Of a stretch of 64,000 nucleotides of DNA, positions 48,877 to 56,326 are shown piece by piece. The notes under the pieces are model-generated. The model had not been told where the DNA came from, did not search any database, and worked only from the letters and a program-made list of their open reading frames with translations. The stretch's first letter is position 1; the number at the start of each line of letters is the position of its first letter. The translations under genes were made by a program, and so were the position numbers. This stretch comes from Halorarum halophilum (GTDB lineage: Archaea > Halobacteriota > Halobacteria > Halobacteriales > Haloferacaceae), in NCBI RefSeq assembly GCF_013401515.1, contig NZ_CP058532.1:1-64000 (forward strand). The letters run 5' to 3'.

Positions 48877-49020
48877 ATGGCACCCGATCGGTGGAGTAAG
48901 TACCCCGGCGTAGTCTATCGAATCCGGCCGAACTACAGGCTCGTGTCACCCGGTCCCGGCAAAACTTGCGTGCGGACGTCGCTCGATTCGTGTCTGTCCC
49001 GAGGGAGATACACTGCATGA
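48877..49020 (+). CDS. Possible small basic protein, 47 residues
   Basis: ATG 48877 to TGA in the 235-base gap between two minus genes. Basic and Tyr/Arg rich (WSKYPGVVYRIRPNYRL), so unlike the neighbours. A weak TATA (TATTAG) lies 23 bases upstream. Confidence 0.35.
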   Translation: MAPDRWSKYPGVVYRIRPNYRLVSPGPGKTCVRTSLDSCLSRGRYTA

Positions 49021-49081
49021 CGCTATACGAAGTCTGACCCCCTGTAGGGGTGTCCTACCGTCGAATAGTGAGAAGGCCGCC

Positions 49082-49414
49082 TCAGAGCGTATCCGCCCGC
49101 TTGATGATCTTGTCGAGATCCCGGTCGTAGGTGTTCTTCCGCTCCCCGACGCCAATGCACCAGAGCGTATCGCCGTCTCGAACGAAGTACGAGCGTAAGT
49201 CACCGACTCGGCGGCGATACACGGTATGGGGGCCGTCAGTGGTCAGTGTCCCGAGGCTCTGGTTCAGATATCGGTTCCATGTGGTCAACTGTTCTCTGAG
49301 CTCGTCGACGTCGTCGAGAACGTCCTCTTTATCCTGGTCGGAGAATTTCGACGATGAAAGATCGGAGAACACGTACTCCGTGTGGAGGGTAACCTCAGAG
49401 ACAGTCAACGGCAT
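49082..49414 (-). CDS. RelE/ParE-like toxin
   Basis: 110 residues. The C-terminal 45 residues, VYRRRVGDLRSYFVRDGDTLWCIGVGERKNTYDRDL, have the RelE core (R-x-R-x-G-x-x-R ... I-x-V-G-x-R-K-x-x-Y). The preceding helices fit the family. RelE proteins cleave mRNA on the ribosome, but the catalytic residues were not checked. A 47-residue acidic gene 43 bases upstream is the likely antitoxin. Located beside the replication origin, as in plasmid stability modules. Confidence 0.7.
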   Translation of the reverse strand: MPLTVSEVTLHTEYVFSDLSSSKFSDQDKEDVLDDVDELREQLTTWNRYLNQSLGTLTTDGPHTVYRRRVGDLRSYFVRDGDTLWCIGVGERKNTYDRDLDKIIKRADTL

Positions 49415-49457
49415 ACAGTAGTCCGAGAAACAAAACGAGCCGACTTAAAACGTCCTG

Positions 49458-49601
49458 TTACAGGTCGAGAAGGTCGCGCATCTCGTCCGTCGAGGACGAG
49501 TCGGCGGATTCGAGATCGAGATCGTCGAGCCGGTCACTGAGACGGTCCCCGTTCCCCAGTTCGGGATCTTCGTTGAGCTCGACGTCGTGGTCTGCGGCCA
49601 T
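49458..49601 (-). CDS. Candidate antitoxin of RelE-like toxin
   Basis: 47 residues, very acidic (DDLDLESADSSSTDEMRDLL). Upstream of and in the same direction as the RelE-like gene. Lacks a visible DNA-binding domain, as in several haloarchaeal RelE partners. Function inferred from position. Confidence 0.5.
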   Translation of the reverse strand: MAADHDVELNEDPELGNGDRLSDRLDDLDLESADSSSTDEMRDLLDL

Positions 49602-49650
49602 GAGCGTGGGAACGTTACCTCACCGTAAAACTCTTTGGACCGTGAGAGAC

Positions 49651-49670
49651 ACCCCACCGTTTCAAGTGTT
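49651..49670 (+). repeat. ORB repeat 1
   Basis: ACCCCACCGTTTCAAGTGTT. Other same-direction copies: 49686-49710 (diverged), 49732-49753, 49782-49803, 49829-49850, 49900-49921. Confidence 0.85.
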
Positions 49671-49899
49671 ACAGACGGTGAAGGGACACCCCCCACTTTT
49701 CACGAGTGTTTTCAACAGACGGCTCCGGGAGACACCCCACTGTTTCAAGTGTTCTCGTAGCTCGATCAGCGGGCATTCCCCACACCCCAGTGTTTCAAGT
49801 GTTAGTCGTCAGCAGCGGATCACGAGACACACCCCACCATTTCAAGTGTTCATCGGAGTCGATCGGGCGGTGTGACGAGACCAGAACCTCGGGGGTCCC

Positions 49900-49921
49900 C
49901 CACCCCACTGTTTCAAGTGTT
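49900..49921 (+). repeat. ORB repeat 6
   Basis: Last copy before the unwinding region; contains CCCCACTGTTTCAAGTGTT. Confidence 0.85.
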
Positions 49922-50090
49922 ACACGGGGGTGGCGGTAGGCGGAACCCGCGTCCTCACGCGCTCTCCGACCAACATCCGAACACACCGCATTGAGTTTTC
50001 CCCACTGCGGGTTTGGTTTTAGAGTATGAGAGATAAAGGTTTCTACTTGGAATAGGTCTCCGTGGAGGGGGTCCCCCACGTTCGACCTGA

Positions 50091-50148
50091 AACACTTGAA
50101 ACAGTGGGGGGTGGGTGTCGGGACAGATGAAACACTTGAAGGGGGTGG
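50091..50148 (-). repeat. Two inverted ORB repeats
   Basis: AACACTTGAAACAGTGGGG (50091-50109) and a shorter AAACACTTGAAGGGGGTGG (50130-50148), opposite in direction to the first six. Confidence 0.82.
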
Positions 50149-50186
50149 TCCTCGGGTTTTATGGTCTCGGGTGTGGACGGGCCGCC

Positions 50187-51431
50187 ATGGAGCGCCTCAC
50201 GCCCGAAGACGAGATCTTCCAGAACGAAGACGCGCTCCGCGATCACTACCCCGACCGGATACTCGAGCGAGACGAGAAGTTGACCGAGTACCAGAACAAG
50301 TTCAAGGAGGTCGTTCGGAACAAGCGTCCTCGAAACGTGTTCGTGTACGGGCCGACTGGCGTCGGGAAGACGATTGGGACCAAAGCCGTTCTCCAGAACA
50401 TCCAGGACAGCATCGATGAGTTCGACTACGCTGACTCACGGTTCGAAGAGCCGAGTCTCCGGGCTGTCCACCTCGAGTGCAAGGACCTGAACACGTCCTA
50501 CCAGGTAGCCGCTCACCTCGTCAACCAGCTCCGACTGGGCACTGATCGCGACCAGATCAACACGACAGGCTACCCCGAGGGACGAATCTACCAGATGCTG
50601 TTTGACGAGCTCCAGAACGTCGAGGAGTCCCACGTGCTGATCGCGCTCGACGAGATCGACAACATCGGCGGCGACGACAACATCCTGTACAAGCTCCCCC
50701 GGTGTAACAACGACAACTCGGCGAACCACGTCGACCCCGATGACACGAAGGTCGGCGTGATCGGCGTCACGAACGACGGGACGTTCAAGGACACGCTCGA
50801 CCCACGGGCGAAGTCGACACTGTGTGACCGCGAGATCCACTTCCCGCCGTACAACGCAAACGAGCTCCAGACGATCATGCGGGACCGTGCACGGGTCGCG
50901 TTCCACGACGGCGTCCTCACCGACGACGTGATCCCACTCGCAGCCGCGCTCGCTGCACAACGGTCGGGATACGCGCGCACCGCACTCGATCTCCTGTACG
51001 AAGCGGCCGACCGAGCCCGTGACTCAGACGAGGGGATCATCGAGGCGCGTCACGTTCGTGAAGCAGAGGAGGGGATTCAGCAAGGAGCGATCGTGAAGGA
51101 GGTGAAGGGCCTCTCGTCCCAGGGAACGCTCGTGAGCTACGCGATGGTCAGGCTGGATGAAGAACACGAGCTCCCGGCGAAGTTAGACAAGGTGTACGCC
51201 TGGTACGAACGATTCGCAAAGCAGATCGACGCGGACACAGTGACGCCCAGGACGGTTCATACGACGCTGAACGACTTGATGATCAACGGCGTAGTTACCT
51301 CTCGCGAAGTGAACAAAGGCGTCAGCGGTGGGCGTCACTACGAGTACGAGCTGGGCTGTCCGAAAGAGCTCGTCATGGACGGGATGGAAGGCAACTCCCG
51401 TCTCTCGGATATCGACGATCGGCTCAGTTAG
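50187..51431 (+). CDS. Orc1/Cdc6 replication initiator
   Basis: 414 residues from ATG 50187, 27 bases after TATA GGGTTTTATGG; an upstream in-frame ATG at 50115 lies in the ORB repeats and is rejected. AAA+ motifs: Walker A GPTGVGKTIG (about 55-64), Walker B LIALDEIDNI (about 150-159), sensor 1 VIGVTNDG, sensor 2 RSGYARTALDLLYEAA. The C-terminal winged helix ends the protein (VTPRTVHTTLNDLMINGVVTSRE). Binds the ORBs upstream and opens the origin. Haloarchaeal type. Confidence 0.92.
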   Translation: MERLTPEDEIFQNEDALRDHYPDRILERDEKLTEYQNKFKEVVRNKRPRNVFVYGPTGVGKTIGTKAVLQNIQDSIDEFDYADSRFEEPSLRAVHLECKDLNTSYQVAAHLVNQLRLGTDRDQINTTGYPEGRIYQMLFDELQNVEESHVLIALDEIDNIGGDDNILYKLPRCNNDNSANHVDPDDTKVGVIGVTNDGTFKDTLDPRAKSTLCDREIHFPPYNANELQTIMRDRARVAFHDGVLTDDVIPLAAALAAQRSGYARTALDLLYEAADRARDSDEGIIEARHVREAEEGIQQGAIVKEVKGLSSQGTLVSYAMVRLDEEHELPAKLDKVYAWYERFAKQIDADTVTPRTVHTTLNDLMINGVVTSREVNKGVSGGRHYEYELGCPKELVMDGMEGNSRLSDIDDRLS

Positions 51432-51595
51432 ACGAGGGGAAGCGGTTCTTGGACGGGAGAGGATTCGAGTGGGTAGAGTCGGAGAAGATCCCCACAGCCA
51501 GGACACGTCAGTCGGAGACCAGTCGTTCCGTCGTCCGTGTCGGTCCATTCGGCTTCGTATCGTTCGAACTCGGCGTCGCAGGTGTTGCAGTTCAT
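51428..51595 (-). CDS. Small zinc-ribbon protein
   Basis: 55 residues, convergent with orc1 (4-base overlap) and starting inside the stop of the CopG-like gene. C-x2-C pairs CNTC and CPGC. Common as a tail gene of haloarchaeal par loci. Confidence 0.65.
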   Translation of the reverse strand: MNCNTCDAEFERYEAEWTDTDDGTTGLRLTCPGCGDLLRLYPLESSPVQEPLPLV

Positions 51596-51921
51596 GATTC
51601 GTATTCCTCCATGATGTACTCGTCCAGGTCAGGGTGGTCGAGACCGGCGCGTACCAGACCCTCGAGGAAGTGCTTGTGCTTTTCCACTTCGTCGTCACCA
51701 TCGAGCGTCCGCTTGGCGTTGTACCGTTTGAACGTCCGATCGAGGTCGCCCTGAAGTTGCTCACTCAGATACATCGGACATTGGCTCCGAGATCGAGTCG
51801 ACTCCTCTGAAGTGCCACCACCAGCGTCCGTACCGGTTTCACGCTCCGCCCCGTCGTCCTCTTCACGCCGATGGCGCTGCTTCATCATGCTGGCGAGCTC
51901 GTCGTCGTCTTCTTCAGGCAT
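51592..51921 (-). CDS. CopG-like partner of ParA
   Basis: 109 residues from ATG 51921. Acidic, low-complexity N-terminus; the C-terminal half, CPMYLSEQLQGDLDRTFKRYNAKR then EKHKHFLEGLVRAGLDHPDL, matches small proteins encoded after parA in haloarchaeal plasmids. Predicted ribbon-helix-helix centromere binder or ParA regulator. Overlaps parA by 8 bases. Confidence 0.7.
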   Translation of the reverse strand: MPEEDDDELASMMKQRHRREEDDGAERETGTDAGGGTSEESTRSRSQCPMYLSEQLQGDLDRTFKRYNAKRTLDGDDEVEKHKHFLEGLVRAGLDHPDLDEYIMEEYES

Positions 51922-52708
51922 GGTTCGTCTCCAGGTGGTCAGCGAGGCTCGCGTAGATCTCGCGAACTTCCGTCGCCTTCTTCTCGCGGTGATTATTGTC
52001 CGGGTCGTAGCCGAAGATCGACCGCTGCTGGTCGAACGCGCCTTCGATCGCGACAGTGTCCGGGACCTGGAAGACACGGTCTTCGCCCATGTTCTCGTTG
52101 AACCAGGCGATTCGCTCCTCGCTGATGCTGTTGCGAGAGGTTGCGTTGACGACGACCCCCGCGTAGTCGATCGGCCGACGGTACTCGTCGATGAGTCCAT
52201 CGACCTCTCGGCGCATCAGGTTCATCGAGAACGTCGCGATCGAGTCGGGACGAGTGACGAACAGGAGGTTCCCAGCGGCCAGCAGTGCGCCATCACAGAG
52301 TGGCCCGAGATTCGGCGGCGCGTCGATGAGCACGTAGTCGTAATCGTGCTCGATCTCATCGAGTGCGAGGCGGAGGCGTTCGTTACGCCGGTTCATCGTG
52401 TGCATGTCGTCCTCGAGCTCGAAGAACGACCCATGGGCCGGGAGGAGATCGTATTCCTCGTGCTCGACGATCACGTCGTTGATCTCGTCGAAGCGGTTGA
52501 CGTCACGCAGGATCTGTCCCATCGTATCTTCGCGCGAGCTCACGTAGTAATCGCGAAAGCCGAGTGTGATCGTCGGGAACCCTTGCGGGTCACTGTCGAC
52601 GAGCAGGACGTCGTTGGTGGCATCTGCGAGTGCGCCGGCGAGGTTGATCGTCGTCGTGGACTTCCCAACGCCCCCCTTCGCGTTCGCGAGTGCAAGTCTG
52701 AACGTCAC
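51914..52708 (-). CDS. ParA partition ATPase
   Basis: 264 residues with a GTG start at 52708. Deviant Walker A KGGVGKSTTT (about 10-19) with the signature lysine, DSDPQG (Walker A'), and Walker B VLIDAPPN. Typical of plasmid ParA/Soj. A perfect 8-bp inverted repeat (52716-52732) sits between promoter and start, a likely operator or parS. With the origin it implies maintenance as an episome. Confidence 0.9.
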   Translation of the reverse strand: MTFRLALANAKGGVGKSTTTINLAGALADATNDVLLVDSDPQGFPTITLGFRDYYVSSREDTMGQILRDVNRFDEINDVIVEHEEYDLLPAHGSFFELEDDMHTMNRRNERLRLALDEIEHDYDYVLIDAPPNLGPLCDGALLAAGNLLFVTRPDSIATFSMNLMRREVDGLIDEYRRPIDYAGVVVNATSRNSISEERIAWFNENMGEDRVFQVPDTVAIEGAFDQQRSIFGYDPDNNHREKKATEVREIYASLADHLETNHA

Positions 52709-52715
52709 TCATATC

Positions 52716-52732
52716 ACCCGTGTCACACGGGT
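52716..52732. promoter_or_regulatory. Inverted repeat ACCCGTGT-C-ACACGGGT
   Basis: Perfect 8-bp arms with one central base, 8 bases upstream of the parA start on its coding side. Confidence 0.65.
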
Positions 52733-52795
52733 CATCCGTGGGATATTAAACCTACGTCAGACACGCAGTCCACGGACCAGACAGGTCAGACCCCC

Positions 52796-52832
52796 TGTAC
52801 GTACGTACGTACGCGCACATATGTACGTACAG
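52796..52832. repeat. TACG-rich tract, copy 5
   Basis: Runs of TACG around cgcacatatg, 30 bp upstream of the tRNA cluster 2 promoter. Confidence 0.6.
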
Positions 52833-52882
52833 CTCCCGTCGTGCGATTGGGTGTCAGTCGCACGATAGCTTTAAGGTGAATG

Positions 52883-52904
52883 GACGTATTTATTCTGATA
52901 CGTC
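52883..52904. repeat. Inverted repeat GACGTAT-8-ATACGTC
   Basis: Perfect 7-bp arms, 8-base AT-rich spacer, just downstream of a promoter; operator-like. Confidence 0.55.
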
Positions 52905-52905
52905 A

Positions 52906-52995
52906 ATGTCACTGACTGCGGATACACCCGGCAATCCGCCCCTGGCGCGATGCTGGCACTACGGAGTGCCAGAACGCGTCAAAGCTCAACAGTGA
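52906..52995 (+). CDS. Possible 29-residue ORF
   Basis: ATG about 35 bases behind CTTTAAGG, stop 14 bases before tRNA-Asn. No recognisable features. Confidence 0.3.
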   Translation: MSLTADTPGNPPLARCWHYGVPERVKAQQ

Positions 52996-53009
52996 CAGCA
53001 CTCTTTCGT

Positions 53010-53083
53010 GCCGGGAAGTCCCCCTTGGTGGGGGTATCAGACTGTTAATCTGACCGTGGAAGGTTCGAATCCTTCTCCCGGCG
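53010..53083 (+). tRNA. tRNA-Asn(GTT)
   Basis: Acceptor GCCGGGA/TCCCGGC, anticodon stem TCAGA/TCTGA, loop CTGTTAA, T stem GAAGG/CCTTC. Confidence 0.9.
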
Positions 53084-53164
53084 CTCCAGAGTGGGCGCAT
53101 GTCAGAATACCAGAAACTATAATACCGTATCAGGTAAAGGATAAGACACAACAACATGGCAACA

Positions 53165-53238
53165 GGACTCGTGGTCCAGTCTGGCTACGACGGTCGCCTC
53201 CAAAGCGACATACGGGGGTTCGAATCCTTCCGAGTCCA
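53165..53238 (+). tRNA. tRNA-Trp(CCA)
   Basis: Acceptor GGACTCG/CGAGTCC, anticodon stem GTCGC/GCGAC, loop CTCCAAA. A separate promoter-like CCAGAAACTATAATACC lies at 53110. Confidence 0.9.
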
Positions 53239-53325
53239 CTTGGGCCGCCCGCGGGAGTGGGATAGGTCCAACGCACACCTGGGGAGGTGCTGACGCCCAC
53301 CCCTTCCCCGGTGGGAGTTGTGAGA

Positions 53326-53398
53326 TGCCGCGCGGTCCGCTGGGACGGACGCCGCCCTGACATGGCGGAGACGGGAGGTTCGACTCCTCCTGTGGCAA
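53326..53398 (+). tRNA. tRNA-Val(GAC)
   Basis: Acceptor TGCCGCG/TGTGGCA with G-T pairs, D stem GTCC/GGAC, anticodon stem CCGCC/GGCGG, loop CTGACAT. Confidence 0.87.
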
Positions 53399-53482
53399 TG
53401 AGGGATTCGTTCCCTCAGGTGAACCCGGTCGAGGTGCGATCTCGACCATCTACCCTCACGGCTCCGTTTGGCCACGGAGCCA
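53398..53482 (+). other. Three tandem hairpins between Val tRNAs
   Basis: TGAGGGA/TCCCTCA, GGTCGAG/CTCGACC and GGCTCCGT/ACGGAGCC stems follow one another with 5-7 base loops. All perfect. Confidence 0.65.
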
Positions 53483-53484
53483 TC

Positions 53485-53558
53485 TGGCGCGTAGGTCAGT
53501 CTGGTAGACCGCCTCGCTTACATCGAGGATGGCCGCGGTTCGAATCCGCGCGCGCCAA
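53485..53558 (+). tRNA. tRNA-Val(TAC)
   Basis: Acceptor TGGCGCG/CGCGCCA, anticodon stem CCTCG/CGAGG, loop CTTACAT. Confidence 0.9.
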
Positions 53559-53676
53559 CTCGGGCGCGAGCTCACCCCCGGTCCCGTGAGCTCACGACCA
53601 GTTAGGAAACGGTCGGGGAAGCGCCCGACAGAGAAATGGGACCCCGGTCCCCCTTCGGGGGATCGTTAGCAAGCAA

Positions 53677-53751
53677 GTGCCCGTAGTTCCAATCTGGTAG
53701 AACGGCTCCTTTGCAAGGAGAAGGCTCGGAGTTCGAATCTCCGCGGGTACA
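53677..53751 (+). tRNA. tRNA-Ala(TGC)
   Basis: Acceptor GTGCCCG/CGGGTAC, anticodon loop TTTGCAA, T stem CGGAG/CTCCG. Confidence 0.88.
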
Positions 53752-53839
53752 TCGGTCACGGTAAGGAAGCATACCCGGTCCGCCGGTGACGTCCTCTATC
53801 GGAAGTGCCCAGCGAGGGAAGCACGCAAGACACCCACGA

Positions 53840-53914
53840 GGGCCGGAGCCCAGTCTCGGACGACGGACAGAGCTCTTAACTCTGCAAGAGTGAGTTCAAA
53901 TCTCACCCGGCCCT
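53840..53914 (+). tRNA. tRNA-Lys(CTT)
   Basis: Acceptor GGGCCGG/CCGGCCC, anticodon stem CAGAG/CTCTG, loop CTCTTAA. Discriminator T. Confidence 0.88.
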
Positions 53915-54065
53915 CTCAGGGACATCCCGTTTAGACGCGGAGTCGACGGCTTGATCAGCCAATGTCGGCGAAGGCTCCAGGCGGACGACTGGAGTGAGAA
54001 TAGTCCCGGGCGGATATGCAGCATACCGCCTCATATGGCCCGTATCGTCCAGGGCAAGCTGCTAT

Positions 54066-54143
54066 GGGCCGAAGTTCGCGATTAGGATGCGAGACTGGAC
54101 TTTTAATCCAGACACATCGCGGGTTCGAATCCCGCTCGGCCCT
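54066..54143 (+). tRNA. tRNA-Lys(TTT)
   Basis: Acceptor GGGCCGA/TCGGCCC, anticodon stem CTGGA/TCCAG, loop CTTTTAA. Discriminator T. Confidence 0.88.
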
Positions 54144-54271
54144 CTGTGCCGTATCCGACGGCCAGACAAAGACGGGTCGCTACCGTCATCGGTGTCAGGA
54201 CTTCACCTGACGTTGTACCGTGTAGATACCATCACTGACATCGCACGAGGGGCTGAAAGATGCCTCCGTGT

Positions 54272-54345
54272 GGCTTTGTAGCTCAACTCGGGAGAGCGCG
54301 ATCCTCGTAAGATCGAGTGTGGGGGTTCGAGTCCCTCCGAAGCCT
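54272..54345 (+). tRNA. tRNA-Thr(CGT)
   Basis: Acceptor GGCTTTG/CGAAGCC, anticodon stem CGATC/GATCG, loop CTCGTAA. Confidence 0.88.
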
Positions 54346-54500
54346 TCCGCGGCCTGCGTCCTGAGCCGCACTGACTCGGTAGTGCCGAGCCACAAACCAG
54401 TATTGGGACGCGAACAGTCAACAGAACCCGTCGACGGTTTCGAGCGCCCCCGCGACATACCCTGACGAGGGGAGGAAGCACGCGGCGCTATACAAATCAG

Positions 54501-54573
54501 ACGAGAGTAAGTCTCAGTGGAAGAGCTGGGAGTACGAGACTCCTGAGTTCGGGTTCAAATCCCGGCTCTCGTC
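54501..54573 (+). tRNA. tRNA-like element, isotype unclear
   Basis: Acceptor ACGAGAG/CTCTCGT and T arm (loop TTCAAAT) are perfect. The best anticodon stem GGGAG/CTCCT leaves loop TACGAGA, with A rather than U at position 33; the triplet would be CGA, or ACG with a poorer stem. D stem is weak. Could be a decaying or unusual tRNA. Confidence 0.6.
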
Positions 54574-54644
54574 CTTGGGTGCTGGCGAGAAGTGACCCGT
54601 GTTCAGACTCATCGGTCGACCGGGTAGCCAGTTAACCCATTCAC

Positions 54645-54717
54645 CCGTTCAAGCTCACGTGGGAGTGAGACTCGCCTGTAGAGCGAGCCGTTCCAAGTTC
54701 GAATCCTGGTGAACGGA
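54645..54717 (+). tRNA. tRNA-Tyr(GTA)
   Basis: Acceptor CCGTTCA/TGAACGG, D stem CTCA/TGAG, anticodon stem CTCGC/GCGAG, loop CTGTAGA. T stem has one mismatch. Confidence 0.87.
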
Positions 54718-54936
54718 CTCGGGGTTCAACACCGGTAGTAGCCGGTTCCGTTGCCCCTTGGGTAGTGACCGTAGCCCTTCGCGAGGGACGTCAGCTCCGG
54801 ACTGGCGACCCGTCTGGAGCGTAAACGGTTCGAGGGTGGATGCCTCGTACAAACAACTTCCATCGTCTGACATCAGGATTCAGTTCCTGTCTGTCGACAT
54901 GCCGGGCGTCGGGCGGCCCGAGATCCACGCCCCCGA

Positions 54937-55008
54937 GCCGAGTTGGTGTAGTGGCTATCATCGTGGCTTGTCACGCCACGGACACGGGTTCGAGTCCCGT
55001 ACTCGGCG
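54937..55008 (+). tRNA. tRNA-Asp(GTC)
   Basis: Acceptor GCCGAGT/ACTCGGC, anticodon stem GTGGC/GCCAC, loop TTGTCAC. Confidence 0.9.
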
Positions 55009-55162
55009 CTTCCCGGACCAGCGAAACTGCTGGCCGGGCACGGCGGCCTGCTCGAGAGTCGTCGTGAACATCATGGGTGCGTCCAAGGCCGAGGCGTGCC
55101 ACGGCCATGGAGCCGATCGAGAACCGGACTGGGGCCCCGGATACCCAAAGGCCCTCACCTGT

Positions 55163-55238
55163 AGCGGGGTAGCATAGTCTGGCCCATTGCACCGCCCTCA
55201 TGAGGCGGACGTCGACGGTTCGAATCCGTCTCCCGCTA
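55163..55238 (+). tRNA. tRNA with CAT anticodon (Met or Ile2)
   Basis: Acceptor AGCGGGG/TCCCGCT, anticodon stem CCGCC/GGCGG, loop CTCATGA. A1-U72 is an initiator trait, but the GGG/CCC anticodon stem of initiators is absent. Confidence 0.85.
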
Positions 55239-55319
55239 TCGAGGCGGCCTGAAATCCCACGGCGCGGAGAAAGGTCATTGCCGTAATCCGCACGAATGCC
55301 GAGATGGTCGCCTCACCCT

Positions 55320-55395
55320 GCTCTCGGAGTCTCCGCTGGCGAGAGATGCGAGACTTTCAATCTCGAGGTCGAGGGTTCAATTCCCTTCGAGAGCA
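55320..55395 (+). tRNA. tRNA-Glu(TTC)
   Basis: Acceptor GCTCTCG/CGAGAGC, anticodon stem CGAGA/TCTCG, loop CTTTCAA. Confidence 0.9.
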
Positions 55396-55470
55396 TCACA
55401 CGTATGGCACGTGTCCCACCGGACACGCACGCAGTACGTGGAATGGTGTGTCCCACAGGGCACACGTATC

Positions 55471-55545
55471 GTACGGTTAGTGTAGTCTGGCTAACCACGC
55501 CTCGATGCCATCGAGGAGACACCGGTTCGAATCCGGTACCGTGCA
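55471..55545 (+). tRNA. tRNA-Gly(GCC)
   Basis: Acceptor GTACGGT/ACCGTGC, anticodon stem CCTCG/CGAGG, loop ATGCCAT. Confidence 0.88.
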
Positions 55546-55546
55546 T

Positions 55547-55639
55547 ATGGTCACCCGACCAGAACCGGATGTCTCGTACGACGAGCGCGTCCGGCGCCTA
55601 ATCGAGGAGCACCGGGAGTCGCTCGATCTCCTGGGTTAG
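55547..55639 (+). CDS. Possible small helical protein, 30 residues
   Basis: ATG two bases after tRNA-Gly, TAG at 55637. Amphipathic helix YDERVRRLIEEHRESLDLL with haloarchaeal-like composition. Confidence 0.4.
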   Translation: MVTRPEPDVSYDERVRRLIEEHRESLDLLG

Positions 55640-55676
55640 CCGGGTGCGGCTGGACGCCGCGCTCGGTCTACAACCC

Positions 55677-55982
55677 ATGACCGACTACAGACTCGACGAC
55701 GTGGTGGAAACCACGCGTATGATCGGACCGGAAGGCGAGTACGTGAAGGGCATCTGCAAGTCCTGTAGCACCCAGCGAAAAGTCACGCGCGACGAGTTCG
55801 TGATCGACGGCTGGCACCGGATCGTCGACGGCGGACGGGTCCCGCTGATCCCCCGAGACGTCGACCAGGACGTGCTCGAATACGTCGCCGTCATGCGGTC
55901 CTGGAACTGCTGCTACGAGGGAGAGGAACCGCTCGACGGACTCCCGGAGCAGCCCGACGTGAGCCAGATCGAGTTCGAGTAA
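55677..55982 (+). CDS. Unknown Cys-containing protein
   Basis: 101 residues from ATG 55677. CKSC near the N-terminus and SWNCCYEGEE near residue 80 form a possible zinc site. Strand-rich centre (RVPLIPRDVDQDVLEYVAVM). Embedded in tRNA cluster 2. No family recognised. Confidence 0.55.
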   Translation: MTDYRLDDVVETTRMIGPEGEYVKGICKSCSTQRKVTRDEFVIDGWHRIVDGGRVPLIPRDVDQDVLEYVAVMRSWNCCYEGEEPLDGLPEQPDVSQIEFE

Positions 55983-56001
55983 GGCTCACGACCACCGTTC
56001 A

Positions 56002-56072
56002 GCGTCAGTGGTCCAATGGTAAGATAGCGGCCTTCCAAGCCGTAGATCCCGGTTCGATTCCGGGCTGTCGCA
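56002..56072 (+). tRNA. tRNA-Gly(TCC)
   Basis: Acceptor GCGTCAG/CTGTCGC with one T-T, anticodon stem GCGGC/GCCGT, loop CTTCCAA, T stem CCCGG/CCGGG. Confidence 0.87.
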
Positions 56073-56199
56073 CTCGGTAGATTGGCTCTCTACCGTCACG
56101 CAAAAACGAGCAAGGGACCATCGTAGGTCTTAGCTTCGGACCACCCGCGTAATCCGGGAGAGGACGGAGACACCACTGTACAGCGGTGGTCCCGACCGA

Positions 56200-56272
56200 A
56201 GTCCCCTGGTGTAGTGGACAATCATAACGGCCTTTGGAGCCGTTGACGGCGGTTCGAATCCGCTGGGGACTA
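56200..56272 (+). tRNA. tRNA-Gln(TTG)
   Basis: Acceptor AGTCCCC/GGGGACT, anticodon stem ACGGC/GCCGT, loop CTTTGGA. Confidence 0.9.
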
Positions 56273-56326
56273 CTCGGGCATGCGATTAGTTGAAGTACCA
56301 CCGACGTGATATTTCAAGTAACGCAG

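Larger units (their letters stand above)
49602..50186. other. Replication origin of ORB type
   Basis: 585 bases with no gene. Six repeats of the type CACCCCAC(C/T)GTTTCAAGTGTT in one direction and two in the opposite direction flank an AT-rich, G-string segment (about 49990-50050). This is the standard haloarchaeal arrangement next to an orc1/cdc6 gene, which starts at 50187. Confidence 0.85.
52709..53009. other. Divergent control region between parA and tRNA cluster 2
   Basis: Contains the parA palindrome, a minus-strand TATA (TTTAATAT), a TACG tract (52796-52832), a plus-strand promoter CGATAGCTTTAAGG (52863-52876) and the inverted repeat GACGTAT/ATACGTC (52883-52904). A 29-codon ORF (52906-52995) follows. 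Confidence 0.55.

Noticed and set aside
49651-49921. CRISPR-like array
   Set aside because: The repeats are ORB origin elements of varying spacing with inverted copies, and no cas genes are present.
54820-54850. GGTTCGA T-loop-like sequence between tRNA-Tyr and tRNA-Asp
   Set aside because: No matching acceptor or anticodon stem could be found around it.
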